Below, piece after piece: positions 25,719 to 34,398 of a DNA stretch of 61,651 nt. A program made the translations under genes and the position numbers. Under the pieces are notes generated by a model that did not search any database, had not been told where the DNA came from, and worked only from the letters and a program-made list of their open reading frames with translations. Numbering within the stretch: position 1 is the stretch's first letter; each line of letters starts with the position of its first letter. The DNA is from an uncultured Clostridia bacterium (GTDB taxonomy: Bacteria; Bacillota; Clostridia; Saccharofermentanales; DTU023). Where the stretch lies: positions 1-61,651 of the forward strand of contig CAKZWV010000065.1 in NCBI GenBank assembly GCA_937922005.1, given 5' to 3'.

Positions 25719-26906
25719 ATGGCAGCCAATAAAAATTATTACGAGGTCCTTGGAGTTGATAAAAATGCCGACGAGGATACCATCAAAAAGGCCTATTGGA
25801 AGTTAGCAAAAAAGTATCATCCGGACTTGCATCCTGACGATGCCGCCTCGGCAGAGAAGTTTAAGGAGGCCAATGAAGCCTACCAAGTCCTGGGCGATGC
25901 AGAGAAACGCAAGAAATACGACCAATTTGGGGCAGCTGGGGTAGATGACTCCATGGGTGGCTTCTCAAGCAACTTCGACGGAGTCGACCTCAACACCATC
26001 TTTGAAAATCTCTTTACCGGTTTTGCAGGCTTTGATGACTTTGGCTTTGGAGGCTTTGGCAGCGCCTTCTCAGGACGAGGAGGGGGGAGGCGTCCCCGCC
26101 CCCAGGGCCCAGCTCCTGGTGCAAACCTACGCTACAAGCTGAACCTTTCTTTCATGGAAGCTGCTTTGGGCTGTTCCCGCAAGATTGAGTATGAAAAGAT
26201 TGTTACCTGTCCCCAGTGTAAGGGAAGCCGGTCGGCGGATAATTCAGCTCCGCAGGCTTGCGAGACCTGTCACGGTACAGGGCAAATGGTTAAAAAATCG
26301 CAAAGCATCATGGGCAGTATCCTCTCCTACCAGACCTGCCCGACCTGCCATGGCACCGGGCAGACGGTCAAGAACCCTTGTCCTAAGTGCCAGGGAACGG
26401 GAGGTATCTCCCAGCAGCGCAGCCTAACGGTCAACATCCCTGCTGGGGTGGAAGAGGGACAAATGCTCAACGTCAGTGGAGAGGGTGACCAATCCATTAA
26501 CGGCGGTGAAAATGGCAACCTTTTCTTGCAGATTTCGATTAAGCCTGACAGCATCTTCCAACGGGATGGGATGACTTCCTATTGCGAGGTTCCTGTCACC
26601 TATCAAGAAGCGGCTTTGGGGCGGGAGATTCAAGTTCCGACCGTCTGGGGCTATGAGTCCTATAAGTTGCCAGCAGGTACCCAGCCGGGTGATATGTTTA
26701 CTTTGCGCAACAAGGGCATTCCGGATTACCGAAATCCCAAGAATATCGGGGACCATAAGTTCCAGGTGACGGTAGAAATTCCATCAACGCTCAATTCCCG
26801 ACAGAAGGAACTTCTAGACCAATTTGAATCTTCTTTGACTCCGGAAAATTACCAAAAGAAAAAGGGATTCTTTGAAAAAATAAAACAACTATTTACAGGA
26901 GATTAG
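25719..26906 (+). CDS. dnaJ: Chaperone DnaJ (type I Hsp40)
   Basis: 395 residues. The J domain (1-70) contains the HPD motif in YHPDLHP. A Gly/Phe-rich linker follows, then the zinc centre with four cysteine pairs: CPQCKGSR, CETCHGTG, CPTCHGTG and CPKCQGTG, the first being atypical at its end. The C-terminal peptide-binding domains end at residue ~375. GGGAGGAAATC precedes the ATG. It stimulates DnaK ATPase and delivers substrates. Confidence 0.97.
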   Translation: MAANKNYYEVLGVDKNADEDTIKKAYWKLAKKYHPDLHPDDAASAEKFKEANEAYQVLGDAEKRKKYDQFGAAGVDDSMGGFSSNFDGVDLNTIFENLFTGFAGFDDFGFGGFGSAFSGRGGGRRPRPQGPAPGANLRYKLNLSFMEAALGCSRKIEYEKIVTCPQCKGSRSADNSAPQACETCHGTGQMVKKSQSIMGSILSYQTCPTCHGTGQTVKNPCPKCQGTGGISQQRSLTVNIPAGVEEGQMLNVSGEGDQSINGGENGNLFLQISIKPDSIFQRDGMTSYCEVPVTYQEAALGREIQVPTVWGYESYKLPAGTQPGDMFTLRNKGIPDYRNPKNIGDHKFQVTVEIPSTLNSRQKELLDQFESSLTPENYQKKKGFFEKIKQLFTGD

Positions 26907-26924
26907 GCCAGTGACCTGGCTTAG

Positions 26925-26970
26925 CAGCCCTTCCTTCCGGTCTTTATGGCCAGAGGGAGGGCTGTTTTTT
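26925..26970 (+). terminator. Terminator of the heat-shock operon
   Basis: CAGCCCTTCCTT (26925-26936) pairs with GAGGGAGGGCTG-like sequence (26953-26964) and is followed by TTTTTT. Confidence 0.88.
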
Positions 26971-27056
26971 ATTTGATAAAAAAGACAGAATGAGCTATCC
27001 TAGTAAAGAGAATCAAACAAACATGGTTTACACTCTGTTTGTAGAAAGAGGAGCTT

Positions 27057-28103
27057 GTGTCTGAATCAAGAAATTGGCTAATTCTTAAGATCGCTGCAAA
27101 CCGTATGGCCTTGGAATTGTTTGAAAGAGAGCTAGCAGAATTGGGGGCCGAGGGGATTGAAGTAATGAATCGGTCGGAGTACGCCGCTTTTTTAGGGGAA
27201 GAGCAAGGTCTTGACGAAGAAGCATCGAAGGCTTTTGAAGATAACCTTCCGGATGTTTTGTATGTCAGGGCTTTTTTTCTTATCCCGCCCGGTCTTGAGG
27301 ACGAGGATATATCTCGTTTACGCTTACAACTAGAAACGAAATTATCGCTTAAAATCGAACACCTTAATGCTTATCTGCCAGCTATTCTGGAAGCACTCTA
27401 TGGAGAAGATTGGGACGTATCGTCCAGTGTTCATCCTAAAGATAAAGAACATACCAAGTATACAGGGTATAGCATTCAAGAAGATGAAAAAGTGCAAAAA
27501 CGCATGCACGGGAAACTATACCAACCCATCGATCCGAATCTTGCCGAGCGGGCAAGTAGGTCTTGGGATGAATATCAAGAAAATAAGAAAAGCCACCCCA
27601 TTAAAACAGATGGAGCGGGGCCTGTGGGAGATCGACTGCCGGATAGCACCTTGCTATGCATCCGAGAATTGCCAGATCTTTTGGTTCCGGGTAACCGAGT
27701 CTTAAATTTAGGAGGCGATTATGGCCTCCTCACCTTAGCTGCCCAACGTTTAGGGGATATGGTAGATTCCTTGGCTTTTGAGCAAAAAGCCTTGGATGCG
27801 GCCCGAGAAGGCACTGGGAATCCGGAAGTCGTAACTAATCTTTTAAAGACAACATTGAACAAGGCACCACACAGTCGCTACGACTTGATGATGGGCTGTT
27901 TGCCCGCCAAAGCTTTTATTTATTTGGCTGGGCCTATTCGTAAAATGATGAGCTTGCCAGGTTATATTCTTATTTCAGGCTTTACTACGGAGGAGAGTCT
28001 GGAAGTCAAGAAGATTTTCCTTGCCAATGGTTTTACCATTGTGCGAGAAAGAACGCTTGAAGGCTGGTCAGCCATTGTTTTCCGTACGGCAGAGCAGATG
28101 TAG
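27057..28103 (+). CDS. Degenerate PrmA-like protein (ribosomal protein L11 methyltransferase relative)
   Basis: 348 residues. Position after dnaJ and the overall layout match prmA: an N-terminal ferredoxin-like domain with an LYGEDW segment, then a Rossmann domain (LLCIRELPDLLVPGNRVLNL, then LAAQRLG, then PGYILISGF). The functional motifs are altered, however. The SAM motif I expected as D-V-G-C-G-S-G reads LNLGGDYG, the F-G-T-G-x-H-x-T-T loop is missing and replaced by charged sequence, and the N-(I/L)-L-A catalytic-region motif reads MGCLPA. It is probably inactive as a methyltransferase or has changed role. GTG start with AGAGGAG close upstream. Confidence 0.7.
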   Translation: MSESRNWLILKIAANRMALELFERELAELGAEGIEVMNRSEYAAFLGEEQGLDEEASKAFEDNLPDVLYVRAFFLIPPGLEDEDISRLRLQLETKLSLKIEHLNAYLPAILEALYGEDWDVSSSVHPKDKEHTKYTGYSIQEDEKVQKRMHGKLYQPIDPNLAERASRSWDEYQENKKSHPIKTDGAGPVGDRLPDSTLLCIRELPDLLVPGNRVLNLGGDYGLLTLAAQRLGDMVDSLAFEQKALDAAREGTGNPEVVTNLLKTTLNKAPHSRYDLMMGCLPAKAFIYLAGPIRKMMSLPGYILISGFTTEESLEVKKIFLANGFTIVRERTLEGWSAIVFRTAEQM

Positions 28104-28230
28104 CCCCCTGATCTTTGTTAGCAGGGTCGACTGTGAGATGAACGCCAGGTTTATCTGCGGTCTTTACTGCAGGACTAACTGTATGAACACATGGGAGTAG
28201 GCTACTTATGGTCTTGATCCCATCGAAACG

Positions 28231-28252
28231 ACTTTCTCGACATAGAGAAAGT
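28231..28252 (+). other. Hairpin directly ahead of the gcvT ribosome-binding site
   Basis: ACTTTCTC (28231-28238) and GAGAAAGT (28245-28252) form a perfect 8-bp stem with a six-base loop, nine bases before AAGGAGG. There is no T-run. It may modulate gcvT translation. No glycine-riboswitch aptamer is visible in the 171-base leader. Confidence 0.5.
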
Positions 28253-28274
28253 AAAATCATAAGGAGGAAGCAAT

Positions 28275-29408
28275 TTGAAGAAAACACCCTTGAATGAGAT
28301 GCACAGAAAATTAGGTGCCAAGATGGTGGATTTTGGCGGCTGGGATATGCCTTTGCAGTATACCAGCATCCAAGAGGAAACCGCAGCAGTCAGAAACAAC
28401 GTTGGCATGTTCGACGTATCCCACATGGGAGAATTGATTGTCCGTGGTGAAAAGAGTGGCGAGTTCCTGGACTGGGCTTTAACCCGACCTATTACAGATC
28501 GGAAGCCTGACCAGGTAGCTTATGCCATTCTTTGCTATGAGGACGGGGGCGTCGTCGATGACCTTCTCGTCTATCACCTGGACCAGGAATATCTCCTGAT
28601 TGTCAATGCCTCCAATACGGATAAGGACTTTGACTATTTACAAGAAGTTTGCGCAAAATGGCAAGAAAAACATGGCTATGAGAAAGATTCAGTTATTTTA
28701 GAGAATAAATCTTCCCTCTATGGCCAGATTGCCATCCAGGGTCGCAATGCCTTAGAGATTATGGAAAAGATCCTTCCCAAGATGGATCGGGCGGATATGA
28801 TCGATGAAGTCAAAGCCCTAAAGAATTATCGCCAGACCTATCGCAAGGTAGAAGGCGAGGGGGCCTATCTGATTATTTCCAAGACTGGCTATACAGGTGA
28901 GGAAGGCTATGAAGTTTATTGCCCTGCCAGTCAAACGACAAAGTGGTGGGAGGCATTGGCTGCAGAAGCCGTTACTCCCTGTGGCTTAGGCGCTAGAGAC
29001 GCCCTCCGTCTGGAGGCAGGAATGCCTCTCTATGGTCATGAAATGAACAAAGAGCGTAACCCCCTCAATGCCAATATGCAATATGCGATTAAGCAACCTG
29101 AGCGCGATTTCTTAGGAAAGGCCATGATGGACCATCACGACAAGAAACTCCTTGGGGTGATTAGTGAAGGCCGGGCCATTGCTCGTGAAGAATACAAGGT
29201 CTTTGCCGATGGCGAGGAAGTGGGCATTGTAGCATCCGGCTCTTATTCTCCAACATTGGAAAAAGGTATTGCCACCATCTTTGTCCCTCTGGATTTATCA
29301 GATGACATTGAGACTTTTGAAATTGAAATTCATAAGAAAAAACAACCCTTCAAAAAAGTGGATATGCCCTTTGTGAAGGGATATAAGAAGCCTAAAGAGG
29401 CAAAGTAA
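28275..29408 (+). CDS. gcvT: Aminomethyltransferase (glycine cleavage T protein)
   Basis: 377 residues. It transfers the methylene group from aminomethyl-lipoyl-GcvH to tetrahydrofolate, releasing ammonia. Family features are PLNEMHRKLGAKMVDFGGWD, then FDVSHMGEL, GYTGEEGYEVY and LGARDALRLEAGMPLYGHEM. It starts with TTG at 28275, fixed by AAGGAGG seven bases upstream. First gene of gcvT-gcvH-gcvPA-gcvPB. The lipoamide dehydrogenase (L protein) is not in the window. Confidence 0.96.
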   Translation: MKKTPLNEMHRKLGAKMVDFGGWDMPLQYTSIQEETAAVRNNVGMFDVSHMGELIVRGEKSGEFLDWALTRPITDRKPDQVAYAILCYEDGGVVDDLLVYHLDQEYLLIVNASNTDKDFDYLQEVCAKWQEKHGYEKDSVILENKSSLYGQIAIQGRNALEIMEKILPKMDRADMIDEVKALKNYRQTYRKVEGEGAYLIISKTGYTGEEGYEVYCPASQTTKWWEALAAEAVTPCGLGARDALRLEAGMPLYGHEMNKERNPLNANMQYAIKQPERDFLGKAMMDHHDKKLLGVISEGRAIAREEYKVFADGEEVGIVASGSYSPTLEKGIATIFVPLDLSDDIETFEIEIHKKKQPFKKVDMPFVKGYKKPKEAK

Positions 29409-29550
29409 GAACCTAACTTTTGCCTTGCTCTTATCTTTTCAAAAGAGGCGGTCCTATGAAATACCCAAGAAGGGCAAGAGATGGCCAGGGAGCAAGGCCC
29501 TATAACGGTTATCAGCATTTTATTATATTTCCCTAAGGAGGAATCAAACC

Positions 29551-29940
29551 ATGGCTGAAGTAAAGCAAGACAGAAAATACGCAGACTCTCATGAGTGGGT
29601 CAAATTAGAAGGCGATATCGCCGAGATCGGAATTACCGATTTTGCTCAGGATGCTTTGGGAGACCTCGTCTATGTTGAAGGCGAAGATGTCGACACCGAA
29701 GTTGAAAAGGGTGAAAGCATTGGAAGTTTGGAATCTGTAAAGATGGCTTCTGACCTCTTTACCCCCATCGCTGGCACCATTGTCGAGGTGAACGAAGAGT
29801 TAGAAGACAGTCCTGAAAAAGTCAATGAAGCCCCTTATGAGAACTGGATTGTTAAGCTGAAAATTGCTGACAAAGCTGAATACGATGCCCTGATGGATGC
29901 TGACGCCTATCAGAAATTCTGCGAAAAAAAGGAGGACTAA
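29551..29940 (+). CDS. gcvH: Glycine cleavage system H protein
   Basis: 129 residues. This lipoyl carrier shuttles the aminomethyl group between P, T and L proteins. The lipoylated lysine is Lys64 in SLESVKMASD, and HEWVKLEGDIAEIGITDFAQ is the family start. GGAGG precedes the ATG. The 142-base gap from gcvT holds a wide inverted repeat (GCCTTGCTC/GAGCAAGGC) but no T-run. It is six bases from gcvPA. Confidence 0.97.
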   Translation: MAEVKQDRKYADSHEWVKLEGDIAEIGITDFAQDALGDLVYVEGEDVDTEVEKGESIGSLESVKMASDLFTPIAGTIVEVNEELEDSPEKVNEAPYENWIVKLKIADKAEYDALMDADAYQKFCEKKED

Positions 29941-29946
29941 CCAACC

Positions 29947-31293
29947 ATGAAATATTACACTCCTGAAAGTGTTGAAAAACGGGAGGAGATGTTGAAAGAG
30001 GTTGGTCGGTCTAGGGAGGACCTCTTCCGGTCTGTTCCAGAGAACCTTCGTTTTGATCTAAAGAATATCAAACATCTGAATGAAGATGGGCTTTCTGAAA
30101 TGGAAGTGGCCCAGATCATTTCTGGCATGGCGGCTAAGAATAAGACAGTACGTGAGTATGATTCTTATTTGGGTGCGGGCTTTTATGATCACTATAGCCC
30201 AAGCCCGATCCACCACCTGATCTCTCGCCAAGAGTATCTGACCTCTTATACCCCCTACCAGCAGGAAATCTCGCAAGGTACCTTACAGGCCTATTTTGAG
30301 TGGCAGACCTATATTTGTCGTCTGACCAAGATGGATATTTCCAACGCTTCCCTCTATGATGGCCCTTCTGCGGCAGCCGAGGCGGCTTTGATGGCCCTTC
30401 GTTCTGTGAAGAAGGCTAATAAGATCTTCGTCTCGGGGACTACCCATCCTGATGTAATCGAGACCCTCCATACCTACCTCCATGCCCAAGGCTTTGAGGT
30501 AGAAGTGGGCGAGGTCGATGACCATGGCAAGACCGTCTATCCCAAAGATCCGGAAGGCTGTGCTTGCTTTATCGTGCAGAGCCCTAACTTCTACGGGATT
30601 GTGGAAGATCTGAATGAACTGAGTAGCTATGCCCATGAGCATAAAGCACTGGCGGTCTCCTATTGTGATCCAATTGCTCTGACCCTGCTCCAAGCCCCTG
30701 GCGATTGTGACATCGATATTGCTATTGGTGAAGCCCAGTCCCTGGGTTTGCCGATGAGCTTCGGTGGCCCGGCCCTGGGTTATATGGCGACTAAGGAAAA
30801 GTATCTCCGGAAGATGCCTGGCCGTATCTGTGGTGAAACCTTAGATAAGAACGGGAAAAAAGCCTATGTCTTAACCCTGCAAGCCAGAGAACAACACATT
30901 CGGCGGGAAAAAGCCACCTCGAACATCTGTACTTCTCAAGCCCTCATGGCCACAGCGGCTACCATTTATATGGCCCTAAACGGGGAAACCGGGATGAGAG
31001 ATGTGTCAGAACAAAGTGCTGCCAAGGCCCTCTATCTCCAGAAGGCCTTGATGGAGACAGGTCTCTTTAAGCTGCCCTATGATAGTGTCTTCTTCAACGA
31101 GTTCTTAGTGGAAGCGACAGATTCTCGACTCAATGTCAAGAAGATGGTGGAAGACCTGGTGGATCAAAAGATTCTCGCTGGCTACCCTGTTGATGATCAT
31201 AGGCTCTTATTAGCTGTAACAGAGACCAAATCGAAAGAACAAATGGATCACTTTGTGGCTGCTGTAAAAGCTTATGCCGAAAAGTTAGCATAG
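29947..31293 (+). CDS. gcvPA: Glycine dehydrogenase (decarboxylating) subunit 1
   Basis: 448 residues, standard for the separate N-terminal half of P protein in Firmicutes and archaea. Motifs include GAGFYDHYSPSPIHHL, TPYQQEISQGTLQAYFEWQT, NASLYDGPSAAAEAALMA and ICTSQALMA. It forms the heterodimer with GcvPB that decarboxylates glycine. It is spaced 6 bases from gcvH and 13 from gcvPB, so the three are translated from one message. Confidence 0.97.
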   Translation: MKYYTPESVEKREEMLKEVGRSREDLFRSVPENLRFDLKNIKHLNEDGLSEMEVAQIISGMAAKNKTVREYDSYLGAGFYDHYSPSPIHHLISRQEYLTSYTPYQQEISQGTLQAYFEWQTYICRLTKMDISNASLYDGPSAAAEAALMALRSVKKANKIFVSGTTHPDVIETLHTYLHAQGFEVEVGEVDDHGKTVYPKDPEGCACFIVQSPNFYGIVEDLNELSSYAHEHKALAVSYCDPIALTLLQAPGDCDIDIAIGEAQSLGLPMSFGGPALGYMATKEKYLRKMPGRICGETLDKNGKKAYVLTLQAREQHIRREKATSNICTSQALMATAATIYMALNGETGMRDVSEQSAAKALYLQKALMETGLFKLPYDSVFFNEFLVEATDSRLNVKKMVEDLVDQKILAGYPVDDHRLLLAVTETKSKEQMDHFVAAVKAYAEKLA

Positions 31294-31306
31294 GGAGGAG
31301 GGCAAA

Positions 31307-32776
31307 ATGCTATTTGGAAAAGATCAGTTGGTTTTTGATCTGCCAGAGAGTGGCAAAAAACAAACTTATATTAGACCGTGTGACGTTGAAATGCCTGACT
31401 TTGCTAAGCGCTTTGGAGCCTGTGCCAGAAAGGAGAAAGTAGATTTCCCGAACCTGGCTGAGACCACAGTTATTCGGCACTATACCAATGCGTCCTTGCG
31501 GAATTATGGGGTAGAAAATGGTATGTATCCCTTGGGATCTTGTACCATGAAGTATAATCCCAAGATCAACGAGGATATGGCTGCCCTGCCGGGCTTTGCC
31601 TTTACTCACCCCCTGCAACCTATTTCAACCGTGCAAGGAAACTTGGAACTCTTGTACAAGCTCCAAGGGAATCTTTCTGACCTTACCGGGATGGATGCTT
31701 GGACCTTTCAACCTTCTGCTGGTGCCCATGGTGAGTTAACCGGGGTCCTAGCGATCAGGGCTTACCATGAAGATCGAGGTGACACCAAGCGCCGGATCAT
31801 GCTCATTCCGGATTCTGCCCATGGCACGAATCCAGCTTCTGCGGCCATGGCCGGCTTTAAAGTGGTTGAACTCAAGAGCAGTGAGTCTGGCCTGGTTGAC
31901 CTAGAGGATCTCAAGTCTAAACTCAGTGATGAAGTGGCAGGCATGATGTTGACCAACCCCAATACCCTAGGGTATTTCGAGAAGGACGCTGCAGAGATTG
32001 CAAGGCTTGTCCATGATGCTGGTGGGCTCATGTATTATGACGGGGCCAACCTCAATGCCATAATGATGCACGTTCGTCCCGGGGACATGGGCTTTGATGT
32101 TGTTCACCTGAACGTTCATAAGACCCTGTCGACCCCTCACGGTGGTGGTGGACCCGGAGCAGGACCCGTTGGAGTAAAATCCTTCTTGAAGGATTTCTTG
32201 CCAAAACCGACCGTTGCGAAAAAAGAAAATGGGGAGTATTTCCTAAACTATGATATGCCCAAGAGCGTTGGTAAGGTTCGGGGCTATACCGGATCCTTTG
32301 GGATCTTTGTTCGGACCTTTGCCTACATCGAAGCCTTGGGGGCCAAGGGTCTTTATGACGCTTCTGAAGGAGCCGTGGCTAACGCCAATTACATTAAGGA
32401 GCGCCTAAAAGATATCCTGGTACTGCCTTATGATACCGACGTGATGCATGAGGCTGCCATGTCTGGTATTAAGCAGAAGGAGCGGGGCTGCTCGACTTTG
32501 CATATTTGTAAGCGTCTCATGGATTATGGACTCCATGCTCCAACGATGTATTTCCCCAACATTGTCGAAGAAAGTTTGATGATCGAGCCCACTGAGACCG
32601 AAGATAAAGCTTCTTTGGATGCCTTTGTGGAAGCCATCAAGAAGATTGATGAGGAGACGAAGACCAATCCAGAGATCGTCAATGAAGCCCCCCACAACAC
32701 ACCGATTTGCCAGCCTGATGAGGCAACAGCAGCTCGGTACCCAGTTCTGAAATATGGGGATGTAGCCAAAAAATAG
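31307..32776 (+). CDS. gcvPB: Glycine dehydrogenase (decarboxylating) subunit 2
   Basis: 489 residues. This is the PLP-binding half; the Schiff-base lysine is Lys272 in HLNVHKTLSTPHGGGGPG. PLGSCTMKYNPK and QPSAGAHGELTG are conserved blocks. GGGAGGAGGG precedes the ATG. Together with GcvPA it uses glycine and lipoyl-GcvH to give CO2 and aminomethyl-GcvH. Confidence 0.97.
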   Translation: MLFGKDQLVFDLPESGKKQTYIRPCDVEMPDFAKRFGACARKEKVDFPNLAETTVIRHYTNASLRNYGVENGMYPLGSCTMKYNPKINEDMAALPGFAFTHPLQPISTVQGNLELLYKLQGNLSDLTGMDAWTFQPSAGAHGELTGVLAIRAYHEDRGDTKRRIMLIPDSAHGTNPASAAMAGFKVVELKSSESGLVDLEDLKSKLSDEVAGMMLTNPNTLGYFEKDAAEIARLVHDAGGLMYYDGANLNAIMMHVRPGDMGFDVVHLNVHKTLSTPHGGGGPGAGPVGVKSFLKDFLPKPTVAKKENGEYFLNYDMPKSVGKVRGYTGSFGIFVRTFAYIEALGAKGLYDASEGAVANANYIKERLKDILVLPYDTDVMHEAAMSGIKQKERGCSTLHICKRLMDYGLHAPTMYFPNIVEESLMIEPTETEDKASLDAFVEAIKKIDEETKTNPEIVNEAPHNTPICQPDEATAARYPVLKYGDVAKK

Positions 32777-32843
32777 ATACAACTCATAAATCGCATGCTA
32801 AATCTGGTCTAGGCCGCAGCTTATGCGCCTGACTGACCTAGGA

Positions 32844-32870
32844 ACCCAGGTCAAGTATCTTGGCCTGGGT
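32844..32870 (+). other. Strong hairpin in the leader between gcvPB and gap
   Basis: ACCCAGGTCAAG (32844-32855) pairs over 12 bp (one G-U) with CTTGGCCTGGGT (32859-32870), loop TAT. No T-run follows, so it is not a standard terminator. It may protect or define a processed gap mRNA 5' end. Confidence 0.55.
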
Positions 32871-32921
32871 ATCCAGATTTACAACCATAACCCAGCACCC
32901 TGGTGTAGAAAGGAAGTACAG

Positions 32922-34001
32922 ATGGCAGTAAAAATTGGAATTAACGGATTTGGTAGAATAGGAAGAATGGTCTTCCAGGCCATGTATGATCATGGCTTAT
33001 TGAGCGATGGGTCCATCGAATTGGTTGCCGTGACGGATTTGAGCACGGATGCAAAATATTTTGCTTATCAGTTAAAGTATGATTCGGCTCAGACCGGGAC
33101 GAAGGCCGAACTCACGACCGAAAAATCTTCCCCGGATGCCGAAGAAGATGATGTCCTCATCATTGACGGTGGCAAACAGAAGATCAAATGTGTTAAGGCC
33201 GCAAGAAATCCAGAAGATCTTCCTTGGAAAGACCTAGGGGTTGAGTATGTTATTGAATCAACCGGACTTTTCACGGAGAAGGATAAAGCAGCCGGACACC
33301 TGAAGGCGGGTGCCAAAAAGGTGATCATCACTGCACCTGGCAAGGGCGGGGTAAAGACCTTGGTCATGGGGGTCAACAACGAGTCATATGATCCCAAGGA
33401 AGACCAGATCGTCTCCAACGCTTCTTGCACTACCAATTGCTTAGCTCCTCTCGTCTACGTCATCCAAAAGGAAGGCATTGGGATTGAAAAGGGTCTGATG
33501 ACCACCATTCACTCCTACACGGCCACACAAAAGACCGTGGACGGACCTTCCAAGAAGAATTGGAGACTGGGCCGGGCTGCCGGGGTCAATATCATCCCGA
33601 CTACCACTGGGGCCGCTAAGGCAGTGGGCCAGGTTCTTCCTGAAGTCCAGGGTATTTTGACTGGAATGGCCTTCCGGGTTCCTACGGTCACGGGGTCCAT
33701 TGTGGACTTGGTCTTTACCGCCAAGAGAGATACCAGCATTGAAGAGATTGATAGTCTTATGAAGAAAGCTTCTGAGACCTACCTGAAGGGCGTTCTGGAG
33801 TACAATGATGAGGAGATCGTTTCCACGGATATTATCCACAATCCAAGATCTTCGATTTATGACTCCAAAGTAACCCTGAAGAACAATCTTCCGGATGAGA
33901 AGAGATTCTTCAAAGTAGTCTCTTGGTATGACAATGAGTGGGGCTATTCCAACCGGACAGCTGAACTATTAAAATACATGATCAGCCGCGATAAGGAATA
34001 A
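32922..34001 (+). CDS. gap: Glyceraldehyde-3-phosphate dehydrogenase, long 'glycosomal-like' type
   Basis: 359 residues, longer than the usual ~335 of Firmicutes. It oxidises glyceraldehyde-3-phosphate to 1,3-bisphosphoglycerate with NAD+. KIGINGFGRIGRMVFQA binds the cofactor, catalytic Cys169 is in SNASCTTNCLAP, and HSYTATQKTVDGP and WYDNEWGYSNR are conserved. Insertions near residues 22-30 and 58-100 (YFAYQLKYDS, TTEKSSP, DLPWKDLGVEYVIESTG) recall the trypanosome glycosomal/gammaproteobacterial lineage rather than Bacillus GapA. AAAGGAAG precedes the ATG. It lies 145 bases after gcvPB. Confidence 0.96.
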   Translation: MAVKIGINGFGRIGRMVFQAMYDHGLLSDGSIELVAVTDLSTDAKYFAYQLKYDSAQTGTKAELTTEKSSPDAEEDDVLIIDGGKQKIKCVKAARNPEDLPWKDLGVEYVIESTGLFTEKDKAAGHLKAGAKKVIITAPGKGGVKTLVMGVNNESYDPKEDQIVSNASCTTNCLAPLVYVIQKEGIGIEKGLMTTIHSYTATQKTVDGPSKKNWRLGRAAGVNIIPTTTGAAKAVGQVLPEVQGILTGMAFRVPTVTGSIVDLVFTAKRDTSIEEIDSLMKKASETYLKGVLEYNDEEIVSTDIIHNPRSSIYDSKVTLKNNLPDEKRFFKVVSWYDNEWGYSNRTAELLKYMISRDKE

Positions 34002-34129
34002 TACAAAAACTGTATGCAATGCTTGGTTTGCCCAGAATCTTTGATTCAAAAGCCCAGCATAAAAGATTCCATCGATTAAAAATAAATGTATTTTTAATAT
34101 AAATAATAACAAACAGTGGATCTTCTCCC

Positions 34130-34163
34130 AACCTCCTTCCTGATTCCCAGGGGGAGGTTTTTT
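34130..34163 (+). terminator. Terminator of gap
   Basis: AACCTCC (34130-34136) pairs with GGAGGTT (34153-34159), followed by TTTT. The ~130 bases between gap and this hairpin are AT-rich and empty. Confidence 0.8.
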
Positions 34164-34239
34164 ATGCCTTATTTTCCATAAAGGCAAAGATGTATTTTGG
34201 GGACTGGGCATGGTGATATGGATGATGTATGTCGATAGT

Positions 34240-34268
34240 TTGCAATTTAGGGGAAAGTTTTCTAGAAT
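34240..34268 (+). promoter_or_regulatory. Sigma-A promoter of the OPT transporter gene
   Basis: TTGCAA (34240-34245) and TAGAAT (34263-34268) are 17 bases apart. A small CGTTCC/GGAGCG hairpin lies close to the ribosome-binding site near 34363-34380. Confidence 0.6.
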
Positions 34269-34398
34269 GGCTCTATCTCTATGTTCTCTCCGAGCGGTAG
34301 AATCAAGAAAATAGTCATTAGAAGAAGAAAATTTTGGGTGAGTTTTGAGAAATATATGTCACGTTCCGCTTCGAGGAGCGTTTAGTTAGAGGAAAATC

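Noticed and set aside
28104..28274. Glycine riboswitch ahead of gcvT
   Set aside because: The leader lacks the conserved aptamer cores; only a short hairpin near the ribosome-binding site is present.
32823..32921. N-terminally extended GAPDH starting at 32823
   Set aside because: The extra residues overlap the leader hairpin and show no similarity to GAPDH; the ATG at 32922 has the ribosome-binding site and begins with the normal KIGINGFGR sequence.
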